A stretch of 64,000 bases of DNA from Gordonia prachuapensis (GCF_036350515.1 NZ_JAZDUE010000002.1:124001-188000); one strand, 5' to 3'. Positions 8,472 to 17,607 are shown, counted from the first letter of the stretch. Numbers and translations: made by a program. The notes: a model not told the origin generated them from the sequence alone.

Positions 8472-9290
8472 TCAGTTCGTGCTCGGTGCCGAGACCTGTT
8501 GGATGGGCCGTTCGTTGTCCAGGACGGCCAGGGCCTTGCGTGCCTTCTCCACTGTGCCCAGGTCGACATCGTGAACCCCGACCTGCACGCCTTCGTCGTA
8601 TGCGGCGACCACGGTACCGAAGGGATCTGTGAGTTGGCTGTGACCTATTCCGGTGGGCGCCGACGACTCCCGGACCTCGGGATCAGTGGGCAACGCCTGC
8701 CCGACGGCCGCCACGTAACAGGTCGAATCGAGGGCGCGCGAGGTGGCCAACGCCTGCCACTGGTGCACCTTGCCGGCACCGGCGCCCCACGACGCCGGGA
8801 CGACGATGACCTGCGCTCCTCGACGTGCGAGCGCGGTGAACAACGCCGGGAACCGGATGTCGTAGCAGGTTGCGACACCGACCGTGACGTCGCCGACGGT
8901 GAACGTCACCGGCTCGTCCCCGGCCGCGACCGTGCGGGACTCGGTGAACCCGAACGCGTCGTACAGATGGATCTTGTCGTAGGACCGGCGTGACCCATCC
9001 GGAGCGGCGATGACCAGCGTGTTGGCCACGCGGTCACCCGCCGGCGTGAACATCCCGGCGACCACGGTGACACCGTGCCGTGCGGCGATCGCCGACACCT
9101 CGGTGGCCCAGGGCCCATCGAGTGGCTCCGCGATCGGCCCGAGCTTCACCCCGAATCGACACATCGTCGCCTCGGGCAACACCACCAGATCGGCCCCGCG
9201 CCCGGCCGCCTCGGCGACGGCCGCATCGACCTGCTCGAGGTTCTTCGACGGGTCGGTGCCGGAGGTGATCTGCGCCATGGCGATTCGCAT
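8472..9290 (-). CDS. carbon-nitrogen hydrolase (nitrilase superfamily)
   Basis: 272 residues, the standard length. The Glu-Lys-Cys triad is visible: Glu40 in LVVLPEA, Lys106 in YDKIHLYD and Cys142 in GVATCYDIRFP. Members hydrolyse omega-amides or deaminated glutathione. The DAFGFTES segment and size resemble Nit1/deaminated-glutathione amidase homologues, and M. tuberculosis Rv0480c is the syntenic counterpart. The exact substrate is not fixed by the sequence. It lies upstream of the DUF2993 gene on the same strand. Confidence 0.88.
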   Translation of the reverse strand: MRIAMAQITSGTDPSKNLEQVDAAVAEAAGRGADLVVLPEATMCRFGVKLGPIAEPLDGPWATEVSAIAARHGVTVVAGMFTPAGDRVANTLVIAAPDGSRRSYDKIHLYDAFGFTESRTVAAGDEPVTFTVGDVTVGVATCYDIRFPALFTALARRGAQVIVVPASWGAGAGKVHQWQALATSRALDSTCYVAAVGQALPTDPEVRESSAPTGIGHSQLTDPFGTVVAAYDEGVQVGVHDVDLGTVEKARKALAVLDNERPIQQVSAPSTN

Positions 9291-9396
9291 GGCCCCCAGG
9301 GTAGTGACCGCCGAGGACGTGACAAGCGTGCGATGGAACGGTATTCGAACGATCGGATGACCCCGGGGCCCGGCTGTCCTCAGGGTTCGACTGTCC

Positions 9397-10164
9397 TCAG
9401 AGCGGGGCGACGACGGACCAGGGCACGGTCAGGATGTTGTCGACGACGCGCCCCCGCGCGATGGCGACCGGGACGCCATGCTGATGCAGCAGGGCCAGCG
9501 TCTGCCGCCACCGCCTGCGCGGCCCGAACGCGGCATGTGTCGCGGCGATGTCCCAACAGCGGTCGGCCAGGGACAGCAACTCATGGATCGGCTCGCCCGG
9601 CACGTTGTGGTGGATCAGTGCCTTCGGCAGTCGCTCAGCGAGTTCGGAAGGGCGCTCGGTGTGTTCGGGCGACCAGCTCAGGGTCAACGACCGCGGCTCG
9701 TCGGCATCGAGCACGAACCAGCAGCATCGGCGACCGATCTCGTCACACGTGCCCTCGACGATCAGTCCGCCGGGTGCCAGCGAACGCTGCATCCGCGCCC
9801 ACGCGTCGGCGACCTCGGATTCGTCGTACTGGCGTAGGACGTTGAATGCCCGCACCAGATGAGGTCGCAGCCCGGCCAGTTCGAAGCCGCCGAGGGCGAA
9901 CCGCACGCCGTCACGGGGTTCGACGATCCGCTCGGGATCGATCTCGAGACCCACCATCTCCAGGTCGGGTGCTTTCGGCCGCAGCCGCCGGGCCATCTCC
10001 ACCGTGGTGTCCGGGCGGGCGCCGTAGCCCAGGTCGACGACGAGTGGGCGCGGGGTGGAGCTCAGCAGCGTGCCGATCGCCGGGTCATGGGCCATCCACC
10101 GATCCACCCGCCGCAGGCGGTTGATGTTGGTGGTGCCGCGGGTGACCCGGCCGTGAGGTTTCAT
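9397..10164 (-). CDS. class I SAM-dependent methyltransferase-like protein
   Basis: 255 residues. A Rossmann motif (LVVDLGYGARPDTTVEMARR) and a downstream acidic strand (MVGLEIDPER) show a class I methyltransferase fold. A proline/glycine loop (LAPGGLIVEGTCDEIGRR) follows. The protein is conserved in actinobacteria without a known substrate. The ATG at 10164 is used. A TTG at 10194 would add ten residues. It lies just downstream of the first DUF2505 gene on the same strand (37 bp gap) and may share its transcript. The 12-mer GTGCAAGCAGAC just upstream also occurs in the operator near 16223. Confidence 0.75.
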   Translation of the reverse strand: MKPHGRVTRGTTNINRLRRVDRWMAHDPAIGTLLSSTPRPLVVDLGYGARPDTTVEMARRLRPKAPDLEMVGLEIDPERIVEPRDGVRFALGGFELAGLRPHLVRAFNVLRQYDESEVADAWARMQRSLAPGGLIVEGTCDEIGRRCCWFVLDADEPRSLTLSWSPEHTERPSELAERLPKALIHHNVPGEPIHELLSLADRCWDIAATHAAFGPRRRWRQTLALLHQHGVPVAIARGRVVDNILTVPWSVVAPL

Positions 10165-10201
10165 GCCGCGATCGGCGACCCGGCAATTGTGCAAGCAGAC
10201 G

Positions 10202-10711
10202 TCAGAGGTTCTTCTTGACCCAGTCGGCCGCGTACTCGGCCTCCGCGCGGAAGAGGTCGACGAGGTTGACCAGCATGAGCTGCTCGAGTTTGCCGTTGAC
10301 GAACGGGATGAACACCTTGACCTCGGTGGTCTTGCGGATCGTGCAGCCGGTCTCGGTCGGGAAGAGCTCCTGCCAGCCCTGCAGGCTGCCCGGCCCGGCC
10401 GGGATCGACGCGTTGTAGTTGCCCTTGGTGTTGTCGGGGTCGAAGGGGCCGAAGGACTCCTCGCGCGTGATGATCATGTCCTTCATCAGCACGGTCTGGG
10501 CCAACTGGGGCAGCTGGTCGCGGCCGATGGTCTGCTTGAGGACCACCCGCAGGCCGGTCTCGTCGGAGGTGAACTCCTCCACCGCGCAGTGCGGAGAGAT
10601 CATCTGGAATCCGGCCATCATGTCGTCCCAGTACTGCCGGGTGCTCTGGGCCTGGTAGAGCGTCTCCGCCGGGTGGGTGAAACGCGCCGAGTAGCTGAGC
10701 CGTCGTGCCAT
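10202..10711 (-). CDS. DUF2505 protein, SRPBCC/START-like fold
   Basis: 169 residues. The N-terminal YSARFTHPAETLYQAQSTRQYW and C-terminal EVKVFIPFVNGKLEQLMLVN segments are typical of DUF2505, a START-like lipid- or hydrophobe-binding fold with no enzymatic residues known. A second, diverged DUF2505 gene follows upstream at 10842-11342 on the same strand, so this is a tandem pair. M. tuberculosis carries one copy (Rv0481c) beside murB. Function unknown. Confidence 0.85.
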   Translation of the reverse strand: MARRLSYSARFTHPAETLYQAQSTRQYWDDMMAGFQMISPHCAVEEFTSDETGLRVVLKQTIGRDQLPQLAQTVLMKDMIITREESFGPFDPDNTKGNYNASIPAGPGSLQGWQELFPTETGCTIRKTTEVKVFIPFVNGKLEQLMLVNLVDLFRAEAEYAADWVKKNL

Positions 10712-10751
10712 GGGGATCAGGCTACGTTACCGATTCGTTGCTTCCCAATTT

Positions 10752-10855
10752 ATCGCCCTTCGTGACGCGCGCTCGTACCTCACGCGCTCCTCAGGGACCG
10801 AGTGGAGATCCCTGAGGCGACCCGGAGCTTGCGGAGGGTCGTCACGAAGGGCGAT
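10752..10855. repeat. nested palindromic intergenic repeat, CCCTTCGTGACG family, copy 1
   Basis: The outer arms ATCGCCCTTCGTGACG (10752-10767) and its exact complement (10840-10855) enclose an inner pair CCTCAGGGA / TCCCTGAGG (10789-10797 and 10809-10817). The element sits between the two DUF2505 genes. Its right arm encodes the last residues (HRPS) and stop codon of the upstream one. A related, larger copy lies at 32292-32432. It could act as a terminator or be a mobile palindromic repeat. Confidence 0.75.
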
Positions 10856-11342
10856 GCGCGGCCTCCCAGGCCACGGTCTGCTCTTGCTCGGCGTCCAGCA
10901 GTTCGACGAGCTGGTCGATGATCGCCTTCTCGATCTTGCCGCCGACGAAGGGGACGCTCACCTCCACATCCGCGGTGTAGCGCGTCGATGCGGGATCGCC
11001 GCTGGTCACGAACGCCCCGTTCACCTTGGCCGGTGCCCCGGAGACGGTCGCGGTCATCTCACCGGTGATCCGATCGCCGGCGAGGGTGAATGTGTTGCGT
11101 CGCGGGATCTCCAGGTCCCCCGGACGGACCTTGGTCACCACCGACGGCAGCTTCTCCGCCGGCACACCCTGCTGCATCACGACGGTGATGGTGTCGTCGG
11201 TCACGTCGAAGGAGTCGAGTTGGCCGTGACTGGAGTTGATGGCATCGAGCAGGTCCCGCCAGTACTGCTCGGACGAGAGGATCTCCCACAACCGCGATAC
11301 CGAGAAGGGATAGGACACCGCGTGTTCCATGGTGCTCGCCAT
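10842..11342 (-). CDS. DUF2505 protein, second copy
   Basis: 166 residues, same START-like family as the neighbour (YPFSVSRLWEILSSEQYWRDLL near the N-terminus, EVSVPFVGGKIEKAIIDQL near the C-terminus). The ATG at 11342 is chosen over one at 11366 because the domain begins at once after it. The stop codon lies inside the palindromic repeat at 10840-10855, so the repeat arrived at, or defined, the end of this gene. It is divergent from murB with 46 bp between starts, as Rv0481c is from murB in M. tuberculosis. Confidence 0.85.
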   Translation of the reverse strand: MASTMEHAVSYPFSVSRLWEILSSEQYWRDLLDAINSSHGQLDSFDVTDDTITVVMQQGVPAEKLPSVVTKVRPGDLEIPRRNTFTLAGDRITGEMTATVSGAPAKVNGAFVTSGDPASTRYTADVEVSVPFVGGKIEKAIIDQLVELLDAEQEQTVAWEAAHRPS

Positions 11343-11388
11343 GAGGGTGAGGGTACCGGAGATCATCGGTCGGGCTACGGTTGGTCAG

Positions 11389-12480
11389 GTGAGCGACCCC
11401 GTGCCCGCCGGCCCGGCCCGACAGACGCAGGACACCCTGCTGTCCTCGGTGACGACGCTGCGTCTTGGCGGCCCTGCGCGTGCATTCGAACGATGCCACG
11501 ACACCGACCATCTGATCGGTGCGGTCACCGACCTCGACCGGCAACGGCACCGTTGCCTGCTCGTCGGCGGCGGATCGAACCTGGTGGTCGCAGACGAGGG
11601 GTTCGACGGCACCGCTGTGCTGATCGAGTCGTCGGGGGTCGCCTTCGGCACCGAGGACGGCCGCCCGTACGTCACCGCCGACGCCGGAGTCGACTGGGAC
11701 GGTTTGGTTGCGGCCACCATCGACGCGGGATTCGGTGGGCTGGAATGCCTTTCGGGTATCCCGGGAGCTGCCGGCGCCACCCCGGTGCAGAACGTTGGCG
11801 CCTACGGCGTGGAGGTGGCCGACCTGCTGCGCGACGTCGACCTCCTCGACCGGCGCTCCGGCGAACGACGGCGGGTGGCGCCGTCCGCGCTCGAACTCGG
11901 CTACCGGACGAGCAATCTCAAGCACCGAGACGACCATGTGGTGCTCGCGGTCTCCTTCTGGCTCAACGACAAACGCATCAGCCGCCCCATCCGGTACGGC
12001 GAACTGGCCGCGACCCTGGGCCTCGAACCCGGCGCGCAGTCCGACGCGGCCGAGGTCCGCGAACAGGTGCTGTCACTGCGACGGGGCAAGGGCATGGTCC
12101 TCGACGCCGACGATCACGACACCTGGAGTGCCGGTTCGTTCTTCACCAATCCGGTGCTGACCGCCGACGAAGCGGTACCCGTGTTGCGCCGTATCCGCGA
12201 GCAGGTCGGCTCCGACATCACTGTCCCGACCTACCCCGCGGGCGACGGCGTCAAGCTGTCGGCGGGGTGGCTGATCGAACGCGCGGGGTTCCGGCGCGGC
12301 TACCCCAGCCCCGGTGCGCCGGTCCGGCTATCGACCAAACACACACTCGCGCTGACCAATCGGGGTGACGCGACCACGGACGAACTCCTCGATCTCGCTC
12401 GCGACGTCCGTGACGGTGTGCGTCAGGCGTTCGGGGTGGATCTGCACCCGGAGCCGGTGCTGGTCAACTGCTCGCTGTAG
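11389..12480 (+). CDS. murB: UDP-N-acetylenolpyruvoylglucosamine reductase
   Basis: 363 residues. It reduces UDP-N-acetylglucosamine enolpyruvate to UDP-N-acetylmuramate with NADPH and FAD, a cytoplasmic step of peptidoglycan synthesis. FAD-binding segments LLVGGGSNLVVAD and LSGIPGAAGATPVQNVGAYG are present. The catalytic Ser lies in SAGSFFTNP and the catalytic Glu in the final LHPEPVLVN. The start is GTG at 11389 (VSDPVPAG). The 3' end overlaps the convergent hydrolase gene by 17 bp. This is a long (actinobacterial type) MurB. Confidence 0.96.
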   Translation: MSDPVPAGPARQTQDTLLSSVTTLRLGGPARAFERCHDTDHLIGAVTDLDRQRHRCLLVGGGSNLVVADEGFDGTAVLIESSGVAFGTEDGRPYVTADAGVDWDGLVAATIDAGFGGLECLSGIPGAAGATPVQNVGAYGVEVADLLRDVDLLDRRSGERRRVAPSALELGYRTSNLKHRDDHVVLAVSFWLNDKRISRPIRYGELAATLGLEPGAQSDAAEVREQVLSLRRGKGMVLDADDHDTWSAGSFFTNPVLTADEAVPVLRRIREQVGSDITVPTYPAGDGVKLSAGWLIERAGFRRGYPSPGAPVRLSTKHTLALTNRGDATTDELLDLARDVRDGVRQAFGVDLHPEPVLVNCSL

Positions 12481-13588
12481 TCCCGACCGCCTCGGCGTCG
12501 ACAGCGGCCGTCTCCCGCCGCCCCACATCGGCCAGCACGTCGTCGAGCAATTCGTTGAAACGTACGTCCGCCTCGATGCTCGACATGTGTCCGACACCGT
12601 CGAGCACGATCAGCTCTCGAAGTGAACCGTTGCGCCGCAACACCTCTGCCATCTGCTCGGCATGGACCGGCGGGGTGAGGCGGTCGTCGGTACCGACCAC
12701 GACAGTCGTCGGTACGCGCAGCGCCTCGAGGCCGGCGACGACCTCCAGCTTGCCCATCGCCGATCCCCACCCGGCCCGCGAGCGCGCCGGGCATTCGGCG
12801 ATCATGCGATCGACGAAGTCGACGTGCGCCTTGCGCGCGTTGGGGCCCAATGCGATGTAGTGCGACAGCCACGCGCTGTGCGCGGTATGCGGCAGCGGTA
12901 CGGGCGCCGACGTGACGAGTTTGCCGACGGTCGTCTCGAACGGCTTCGTGTACCGAGGTAGCCCCACGGGAATGAGCAGGTGATTCTGCACGACCGCCTG
13001 GGCTGCGGTGGAGGTGAGCACCACCGACGACACCCGCGAGGAGATCTTGTCGGGGAACTGCGCGGCCCACGACATGATCGTCATGCCGCCCATGCTGTGG
13101 CCGACCAGGATCGCCCGCCGCCCCTCGGGCACCACCGCGTCGAGCACCGCGTCGAGATCCTGACCGAGCATCGCAATGGTCGGCCGGACCCGGCCCAGCT
13201 GGCTTGCGCCATGCCCGCGCTGGTCATAGGCGACGACCGGCTTCGTCGCGGCAAGGTGATTGATCTGCGGATACCAATAGCGGATGCTGCAGGTCCACCC
13301 ATGCACCATGACGACGATGTCGTCGTCGGTGTTGTCGGGCCCGTGGGCTTCCACGTTGAGTCGCACGCCGCCGGCGGTCTCCACGCTCATCCGCCTCGGC
13401 TGGGCCCCGGGGGTGGCAAGCAGATCATCGGGCCCGTCGTCGAGCGCCCGTTCGGCACGGAACGCCTCGCGGAGCAGTCCCGCGAAGATCGTCCCGATTC
13501 CGGCGGCCACCACGCCGACCCCCACCGCAGCAGCCGCGCCGGCGATGGTCGCGATCGGCCCCGGCCGCCGCACGGTCAGTGCTTTCAT
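12464..13588 (-). CDS. alpha/beta-fold hydrolase, membrane-anchored
   Basis: 374 residues. An N-terminal hydrophobic stretch (residues about 10-38) suggests a membrane anchor. The hydrolase fold shows the oxyanion segment VVMVHGWTCS, the nucleophile elbow GHSMGG (Ser165), an acid in GTDDRLTPP and a histidine in GVGHMSS. It could be an esterase or lipase acting on envelope lipids. The substrate is unknown. It overlaps the MerR gene upstream by 4 bp, implying one operon, and overlaps the 3' end of murB on the other strand. Confidence 0.85.
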   Translation of the reverse strand: MKALTVRRPGPIATIAGAAAAVGVGVVAAGIGTIFAGLLREAFRAERALDDGPDDLLATPGAQPRRMSVETAGGVRLNVEAHGPDNTDDDIVVMVHGWTCSIRYWYPQINHLAATKPVVAYDQRGHGASQLGRVRPTIAMLGQDLDAVLDAVVPEGRRAILVGHSMGGMTIMSWAAQFPDKISSRVSSVVLTSTAAQAVVQNHLLIPVGLPRYTKPFETTVGKLVTSAPVPLPHTAHSAWLSHYIALGPNARKAHVDFVDRMIAECPARSRAGWGSAMGKLEVVAGLEALRVPTTVVVGTDDRLTPPVHAEQMAEVLRRNGSLRELIVLDGVGHMSSIEADVRFNELLDDVLADVGRRETAAVDAEAVGTTASS

Positions 13589-14427
13589 GATTCCCCCTCA
13601 TGTCGGACGATTCGCTCGGGCCGGTCCCCCACGGCACGCAGCTCGGTGACACCACCGGCGTCGGCCGAGTCCGACTCCGAACCGCCCGCCGCATTCTCAC
13701 TATCGGGCGCGCCGGCGTCGAAGTATGTGCTGGCCTCGCCGATCGCCGCGGAGATCTGCCGGTCGAGAGCCTGACGGAACGTCGACTCGACGATGTCGTG
13801 CGCCATCGGTCGCACCGTCTGGATCAGCTCCGCCATCTTGCTGACCTGCTCCTCACCCAGATCGGGCAGGTTCTCGTCGAAGTACTTGTCGGTGATGATC
13901 GAGACGAAACTCTTGGCGACGTCATCGAGGTCGTCCTGCACACGGACCCAGCGATCGAGCAGGACGTCGATGTCGATCCCGGCCTTGACCAGGGTCTCGG
14001 CCCCTTCGAGCAGTTCCGGGTTGCGGATCGCGTAGTGGGCGCCGTCCTTGGCCAGCAGCCCGAGTTTCTGACTCAGCGCGATCGAGCGGTCGGTCGCGTT
14101 CAGCGTCTTGCGCAGTTCGGTGATGGTGATGGTGGCGGCGCGCTTGAAATTGCGGAAGCGTCCGCCGCGGGGTGCACCCCGCAACACCTGTTCCACCCGC
14201 ATCCCGTAGTGGGCGGCGTGCAGCAACTCGCTGATGGTGGCGAACGTGTAGCCACGTTCGAGCATGCGGGAGATCAGATTGAGCCGGACCAGGTGCTCAT
14301 CGGAGTACCAGCCGGTGCGGCCACGGATCGTCGGAGGCGGCAGCAGGCCGCGGTCCTGATAGACGCGGATGTTGCGCACGCTGACGCCTGACGCCTCTGC
14401 CAGGTCGTTGATCCGGTACTCGGCCAC
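13585..14427 (-). CDS. MerR-family transcription regulator
   Basis: 280 residues. The winged-helix MerR DNA-binding domain is at residues 1-70 (YRINDLAEASGVSVRNIRVY, QDRGLLPPP, GWYSDEHLVRLNLI). It is followed by a long helical region and an acidic Ser/Ala-rich tail. There is no cysteine-based metal site of the MerR type, so the effector is probably organic. It is cotranscribed with the downstream alpha/beta hydrolase (4-bp overlap), which it may control. Confidence 0.85.
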   Translation of the reverse strand: MAEYRINDLAEASGVSVRNIRVYQDRGLLPPPTIRGRTGWYSDEHLVRLNLISRMLERGYTFATISELLHAAHYGMRVEQVLRGAPRGGRFRNFKRAATITITELRKTLNATDRSIALSQKLGLLAKDGAHYAIRNPELLEGAETLVKAGIDIDVLLDRWVRVQDDLDDVAKSFVSIITDKYFDENLPDLGEEQVSKMAELIQTVRPMAHDIVESTFRQALDRQISAAIGEASTYFDAGAPDSENAAGGSESDSADAGGVTELRAVGDRPERIVRHEGES

Positions 14428-14484
14428 TTCGCCAGTGTATTCACCCTGCCCGTGCGGTCGGAAACAACCGCCGGGCCGGGCACG

Positions 14485-14799
14485 TCACGCTCGCTTGCTG
14501 AACCAGCGCTTGCCCTGGATCTCGTCGACCCGCGGGCGGACGTCGACGATGTAGACCAGCATCGCGACCACACCGATGATCCCGAGCAGGTTCACCGCCC
14601 CGAACAGCCAGATGAACAGGGTCGCGGCGGCCAGGATCGACACCCAGATCACCTTGCTCTGCCGGTCGACGGCCGGGAACGCATCCTTGCGCTGCATTGC
14701 CGCATGAATCAACGCCACCGCCGCGGCGACCCCGGCAACCAGGGTCAGCAGCAGCAGGATCAGATTCTGGCCGTAGGCCATAAAACTCATCAGGTCCAC
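14485..14799 (-). CDS. DUF2516 small membrane protein
   Basis: 104 residues with three predicted membrane helices (about 8-33, 46-66 and 68-84) and a charged C-terminus (DVRPRVDEIQGKRWFSKRA). The start is GTG at 14799. The family is restricted to actinobacteria and unassigned. It directly follows the hbhA-like gene on the same strand, as Rv0476 follows Rv0475 in M. tuberculosis, so a shared transcript is likely. Confidence 0.8.
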   Translation of the reverse strand: MDLMSFMAYGQNLILLLLTLVAGVAAAVALIHAAMQRKDAFPAVDRQSKVIWVSILAAATLFIWLFGAVNLLGIIGVVAMLVYIVDVRPRVDEIQGKRWFSKRA

Positions 14800-14859
14800 G
14801 AGGCCAGCTTAGACTCCGATCGCCGCGGCGTCGTCGGGCCAAGCGTCGGAGTTCACCAC

Positions 14860-15693
14860 TCAGGCCTCGTCGGGGGTCATCCGCTGCGGGGGTGTTTTCT
14901 TCGCAGGCGCCTTCTTGGCCGGCGCTTTCGTCGCTGCCTTCTTGGCGGCCTTCTTCGCGACGGCCTTCTTGGCCGGTTCCTGCACCGACTCGGCCTTCTT
15001 GGTAGCCGCCTTCTTGGCGGGCGCCTTCTTCGCCGGTGTCTTCTTCGCGGCGGTCTTGGCGGGTGCCTTCGCGGCAGCCTTCTTCGCCGGGGCCTTCTTG
15101 GCCGGCGCCTTCGTCGCGGCCTTCTTGGCGGTCTTCTTCGCCGGTGCTTTCTTGGCCGGAGCCTTCGTCGCCGGCTCGTCGGCGACGTCCTCGCCGGAGG
15201 TGATCCCGGCCAGGGTGGCCGCACGTTCCCCGACCGCGCGGGTCTGGGTGGAGATGGTGCCCAGCGCATCCTCGGTCAGACCGAGTGCGTCGTTGTACAC
15301 CTTCTCCAGCTTCGGCAGGTTCTCTCCGACAAGGGGCTGCGACTTGAGCCGTTCGACCACTTCCTCGCCGCGTTCAGACAGGGCGGTCAGCAGGCCCGCG
15401 GCGACCGCGAGATACGCCTCGGCGACCTTGCGCAGTTCATCGGGCCCGAACTTCGCGAGCAGGTCGTCGATCTCGGAGGGGACCTCGACCGGCAGAGCCG
15501 ACAGCCGCGCCTTGGCATCCTCGAACACCGCCAGTGCCGAATCCCGGGTGTCGTCCACGCGGCTCTGCGCACGGGCCTGGGCTTCTCCGAGACGCTTCTG
15601 TGCCTCTTCGCCGGCAGCGCCACTGCGCTCGCGCAGATCGGTGAGCAACGCGGTCACCTGCTCGATGACCGTGTTCAGGGGATTCTCCGGCAT
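14860..15693 (-). CDS. hbhA: heparin-binding hemagglutinin-like protein (HBHA)
   Basis: 277 residues. The first 165 are an amphipathic, coiled-coil-prone region (VIEQVTALLTDLRERSG and onward). The rest is a lysine/alanine/proline tail of repeated PAKK and AKKA units, about 110 residues, longer than the tail of M. tuberculosis HBHA. HBHA is a surface adhesin binding heparan sulfate, also implicated in cell aggregation and lipid-inclusion binding. The tail also resembles histone H1-like DNA-binding proteins. The ATG at 15693 fits the ribosome site AAGGAG, and the upstream regulator stops 3 bp before. Synteny with Rv0474-Rv0476 supports the name. A paralogue lies at 22848. Confidence 0.85.
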   Translation of the reverse strand: MPENPLNTVIEQVTALLTDLRERSGAAGEEAQKRLGEAQARAQSRVDDTRDSALAVFEDAKARLSALPVEVPSEIDDLLAKFGPDELRKVAEAYLAVAAGLLTALSERGEEVVERLKSQPLVGENLPKLEKVYNDALGLTEDALGTISTQTRAVGERAATLAGITSGEDVADEPATKAPAKKAPAKKTAKKAATKAPAKKAPAKKAAAKAPAKTAAKKTPAKKAPAKKAATKKAESVQEPAKKAVAKKAAKKAATKAPAKKAPAKKTPPQRMTPDEA

Positions 15694-15695
15694 GT

Positions 15696-16172
15696 TCACT
15701 CCTTGGCGTCGGTGTTCTCTCTGCGGAACGACTCATAGATCTCGAGCAGCATCTGCTTCTGGCGTTCGCTGATCGAGTCGTCGGCGAGGAGCGCGTCACG
15801 CACGGGGCTCGCCGGACGTTCTTCGAGGATGCCCGCGCGGACGTAGAGCACCTCCGCGGACAGCCGCAGGCCTTTGGCGATCTGGGCGAGGACGTCGGCC
15901 GACGGCTTACGCAGACCTCGTTCGATCTGGCTCAGGTACGGGTTGCTGACGCCGGCTCGCTCGGCGAGTTGACGCAACGACACCTCGGCGGCGATTCGCT
16001 GTGCCCGGATGAACCCGCCGATGTCCTGCGCGGCCGTCGCAACGGCATCCTGCGCGGCGGTCGCGACCGCCTCGACGGCCTCCACCGGACCGGACGAACC
16101 CCCGTCGTCGGCCTCATCCGACGGCGTCGTGCCATCGGCGGGGTCGGGAAGGTCGTTCTCGTCCGGCGTCAT
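15696..16172 (-). CDS. XRE-family regulator upstream of hbhA (Rv0474-like)
   Basis: 158 residues. An acidic, low-complexity N-terminus (1-35) is followed by an Ala/Val helix. The helix-turn-helix is at about residues 53-110 (IRAQRIAAEVSLRQLAERAG, NPYLSQIERG). The C-terminal tail includes SERQKQMLLEIYESF. It is cotranscribed with hbhA (2 bp apart). The ATG at 16172 is used, and GTG at 16175 is also possible. An 18-bp palindrome-like operator sits about 45 bp upstream, so autoregulation is likely. The same site precedes the second HBHA gene. Confidence 0.87.
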   Translation of the reverse strand: MTPDENDLPDPADGTTPSDEADDGGSSGPVEAVEAVATAAQDAVATAAQDIGGFIRAQRIAAEVSLRQLAERAGVSNPYLSQIERGLRKPSADVLAQIAKGLRLSAEVLYVRAGILEERPASPVRDALLADDSISERQKQMLLEIYESFRRENTDAKE

Positions 16173-16213
16173 CACTCTCCCGTGTCGGTCCTGCTCACCA
16201 GTATCAGCGGGAG

Positions 16214-16231
16214 TGCTAGCACGTGCAAGCA
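16214..16231 (-). promoter_or_regulatory. operator TGCTAGCA-CG-TGCAAGCA before XRE-hbhA operon
   Basis: Two imperfectly symmetrical 8-mers separated by 2 bp, 42 bp upstream of the XRE regulator start. The same two 8-mers with the same spacing occur at 23743-23760 before the second HBHA-like gene. I infer this is the binding site of the XRE regulator encoded at 15696. The match is read directly and the binding is inferred. Confidence 0.6.
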
Positions 16232-16254
16232 GACCGCCACCCCCAAAGACCTGC

Positions 16255-17607
16255 TCACCCGAAGACGAGGACCGAGACCGTGTAGATCGTGAGACCGGCC
16301 AACGCGCCGACGACCGTTCCGTTGATGCGGATGAACTGCAGATCGCGACCCACCTGTAGTTCGATCTTGCGACTGGTGTCGTCGGCGTCCCAGCCGCGCA
16401 CGGTCTCGGTGATCACCGAGATGATCTCCTGCGAGTAGTTCGCGGCGACGTGCTGGGCCGCGCGCACCACCCACCCGTTCATCTTCTCCTGCAGCGGCCG
16501 GTCGTCGCGAATGCGGATGGCGAGGCGGATCGCCGCGTCGGACAACGAGTTCCGCAATGTGCTGTTGGGGTCGCTGAGCATCTGTTCGATGACGGCCTTG
16601 CCGGTCTTCCATGCGGTCGACGCGGCGTCGGAGACCTCGTCGCGGCCGATGAGTTCCTGTTTGATCTTCTCGAACCGCTCGATCGTCTCCGGGTCGTTCT
16701 GCAGATCGTCGGCGAACTGCTCCACGAATGTGTGCATCGACCGGCGCAGCTGATGCTGCGGATCGGTCTTCACCTTGAAGGTGAAGTCGACGAGTTCGCG
16801 ATAGATCCGGTCGCCGAGCAGGACGTTGACGAACTTCGGTTTCCACGACGGCCCGACATCTTCGTCGACGACGCGGTCGATGAGATCCTGGCTACCGAGT
16901 GCCCACTCGTGCGCGCGGTCGCACGCGAGCTGGAAGACCGGCTCGAGACGGTCCTCGGCGATGAGCTGCTCGAGGACTCGCCCCAGGGGCTGCGCCCACT
17001 CCGGCTCGCCGGCCCATTTGATGGCGTGCTCGATGAGCTTCTCGATGTCCTCGTCGCGCAGCATCTCCGCGGCGAGCGCGATCAGTCTGGCGGCCTCGTC
17101 GGAGACCCGCGGTGCGTTCGCCGGGTCGGCCAGCCAGTTCGACAGGCGTCGGGGTAGATCGAGGGTCTGCGCGCGGTGTTCGATCACCTCAGGCGTCATG
17201 AAGTTCTCTTCGATGAACCCACCGAGCTGGTCGCCGATGTCGTCCTTCTTCTTGCGGATCAACGCGGTGTGCGGAATCCGCAGGCCCAGCGGGTGTTTGA
17301 AGAGTGCGGTGACCGCGAACCAGTCGGCGAGGGCCCCGACCATTCCCGCCTCGGATGCCGCACGCACATAGCCGACCCAGGCGGCCACGTCCGCACCGTC
17401 CCGATGCTCGAGATACCGGGTGAACGTGTAGACGACGGCGGCGAACAGCAGGAACCCGGTCGCGACGACCTTCATCCTGCGCAAGTCGCGGCGGCGGGCG
17501 GCATCGCCCGCACCGTCGGCCCCGAACCCGAGCGACGCCCGCGGCGGCTCTGTCGCGGGCGGACGATCCGGCGACCCGGAGACGTCCGAAATGACTGTTG
17601 GCGGCAT
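16255..17607 (-). CDS. DUF445 membrane protein
   Basis: 450 residues. A hydrophobic helix at about residues 48-64 and the segment GMVGALADWFAVTALF start the DUF445 domain, which continues through long amphipathic helices to a C-terminal membrane helix (GALAGLTIYTVSVLVFG). The family (YjiN type) is widespread and of unknown role at the membrane. The ATG at 17607 is used. A GTG at 17628 would add seven residues. It is divergent from the TetR gene, as Rv0473 and Rv0472c are in M. tuberculosis. Confidence 0.85.
   Translation of the reverse strand: MPPTVISDVSGSPDRPPATEPPRASLGFGADGAGDAARRRDLRRMKVVATGFLLFAAVVYTFTRYLEHRDGADVAAWVGYVRAASEAGMVGALADWFAVTALFKHPLGLRIPHTALIRKKKDDIGDQLGGFIEENFMTPEVIEHRAQTLDLPRRLSNWLADPANAPRVSDEAARLIALAAEMLRDEDIEKLIEHAIKWAGEPEWAQPLGRVLEQLIAEDRLEPVFQLACDRAHEWALGSQDLIDRVVDEDVGPSWKPKFVNVLLGDRIYRELVDFTFKVKTDPQHQLRRSMHTFVEQFADDLQNDPETIERFEKIKQELIGRDEVSDAASTAWKTGKAVIEQMLSDPNSTLRNSLSDAAIRLAIRIRDDRPLQEKMNGWVVRAAQHVAANYSQEIISVITETVRGWDADDTSRKIELQVGRDLQFIRINGTVVGALAGLTIYTVSVLVFG

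Noticed and set aside
14915..15772. Long hydrophobic open frame opposite the hbhA-like gene
   Set aside because: It is the antisense reading of the lysine/alanine repeat tail (AKKA codons read backwards as Ala/Phe/Leu). It has no ribosome site and no family match.
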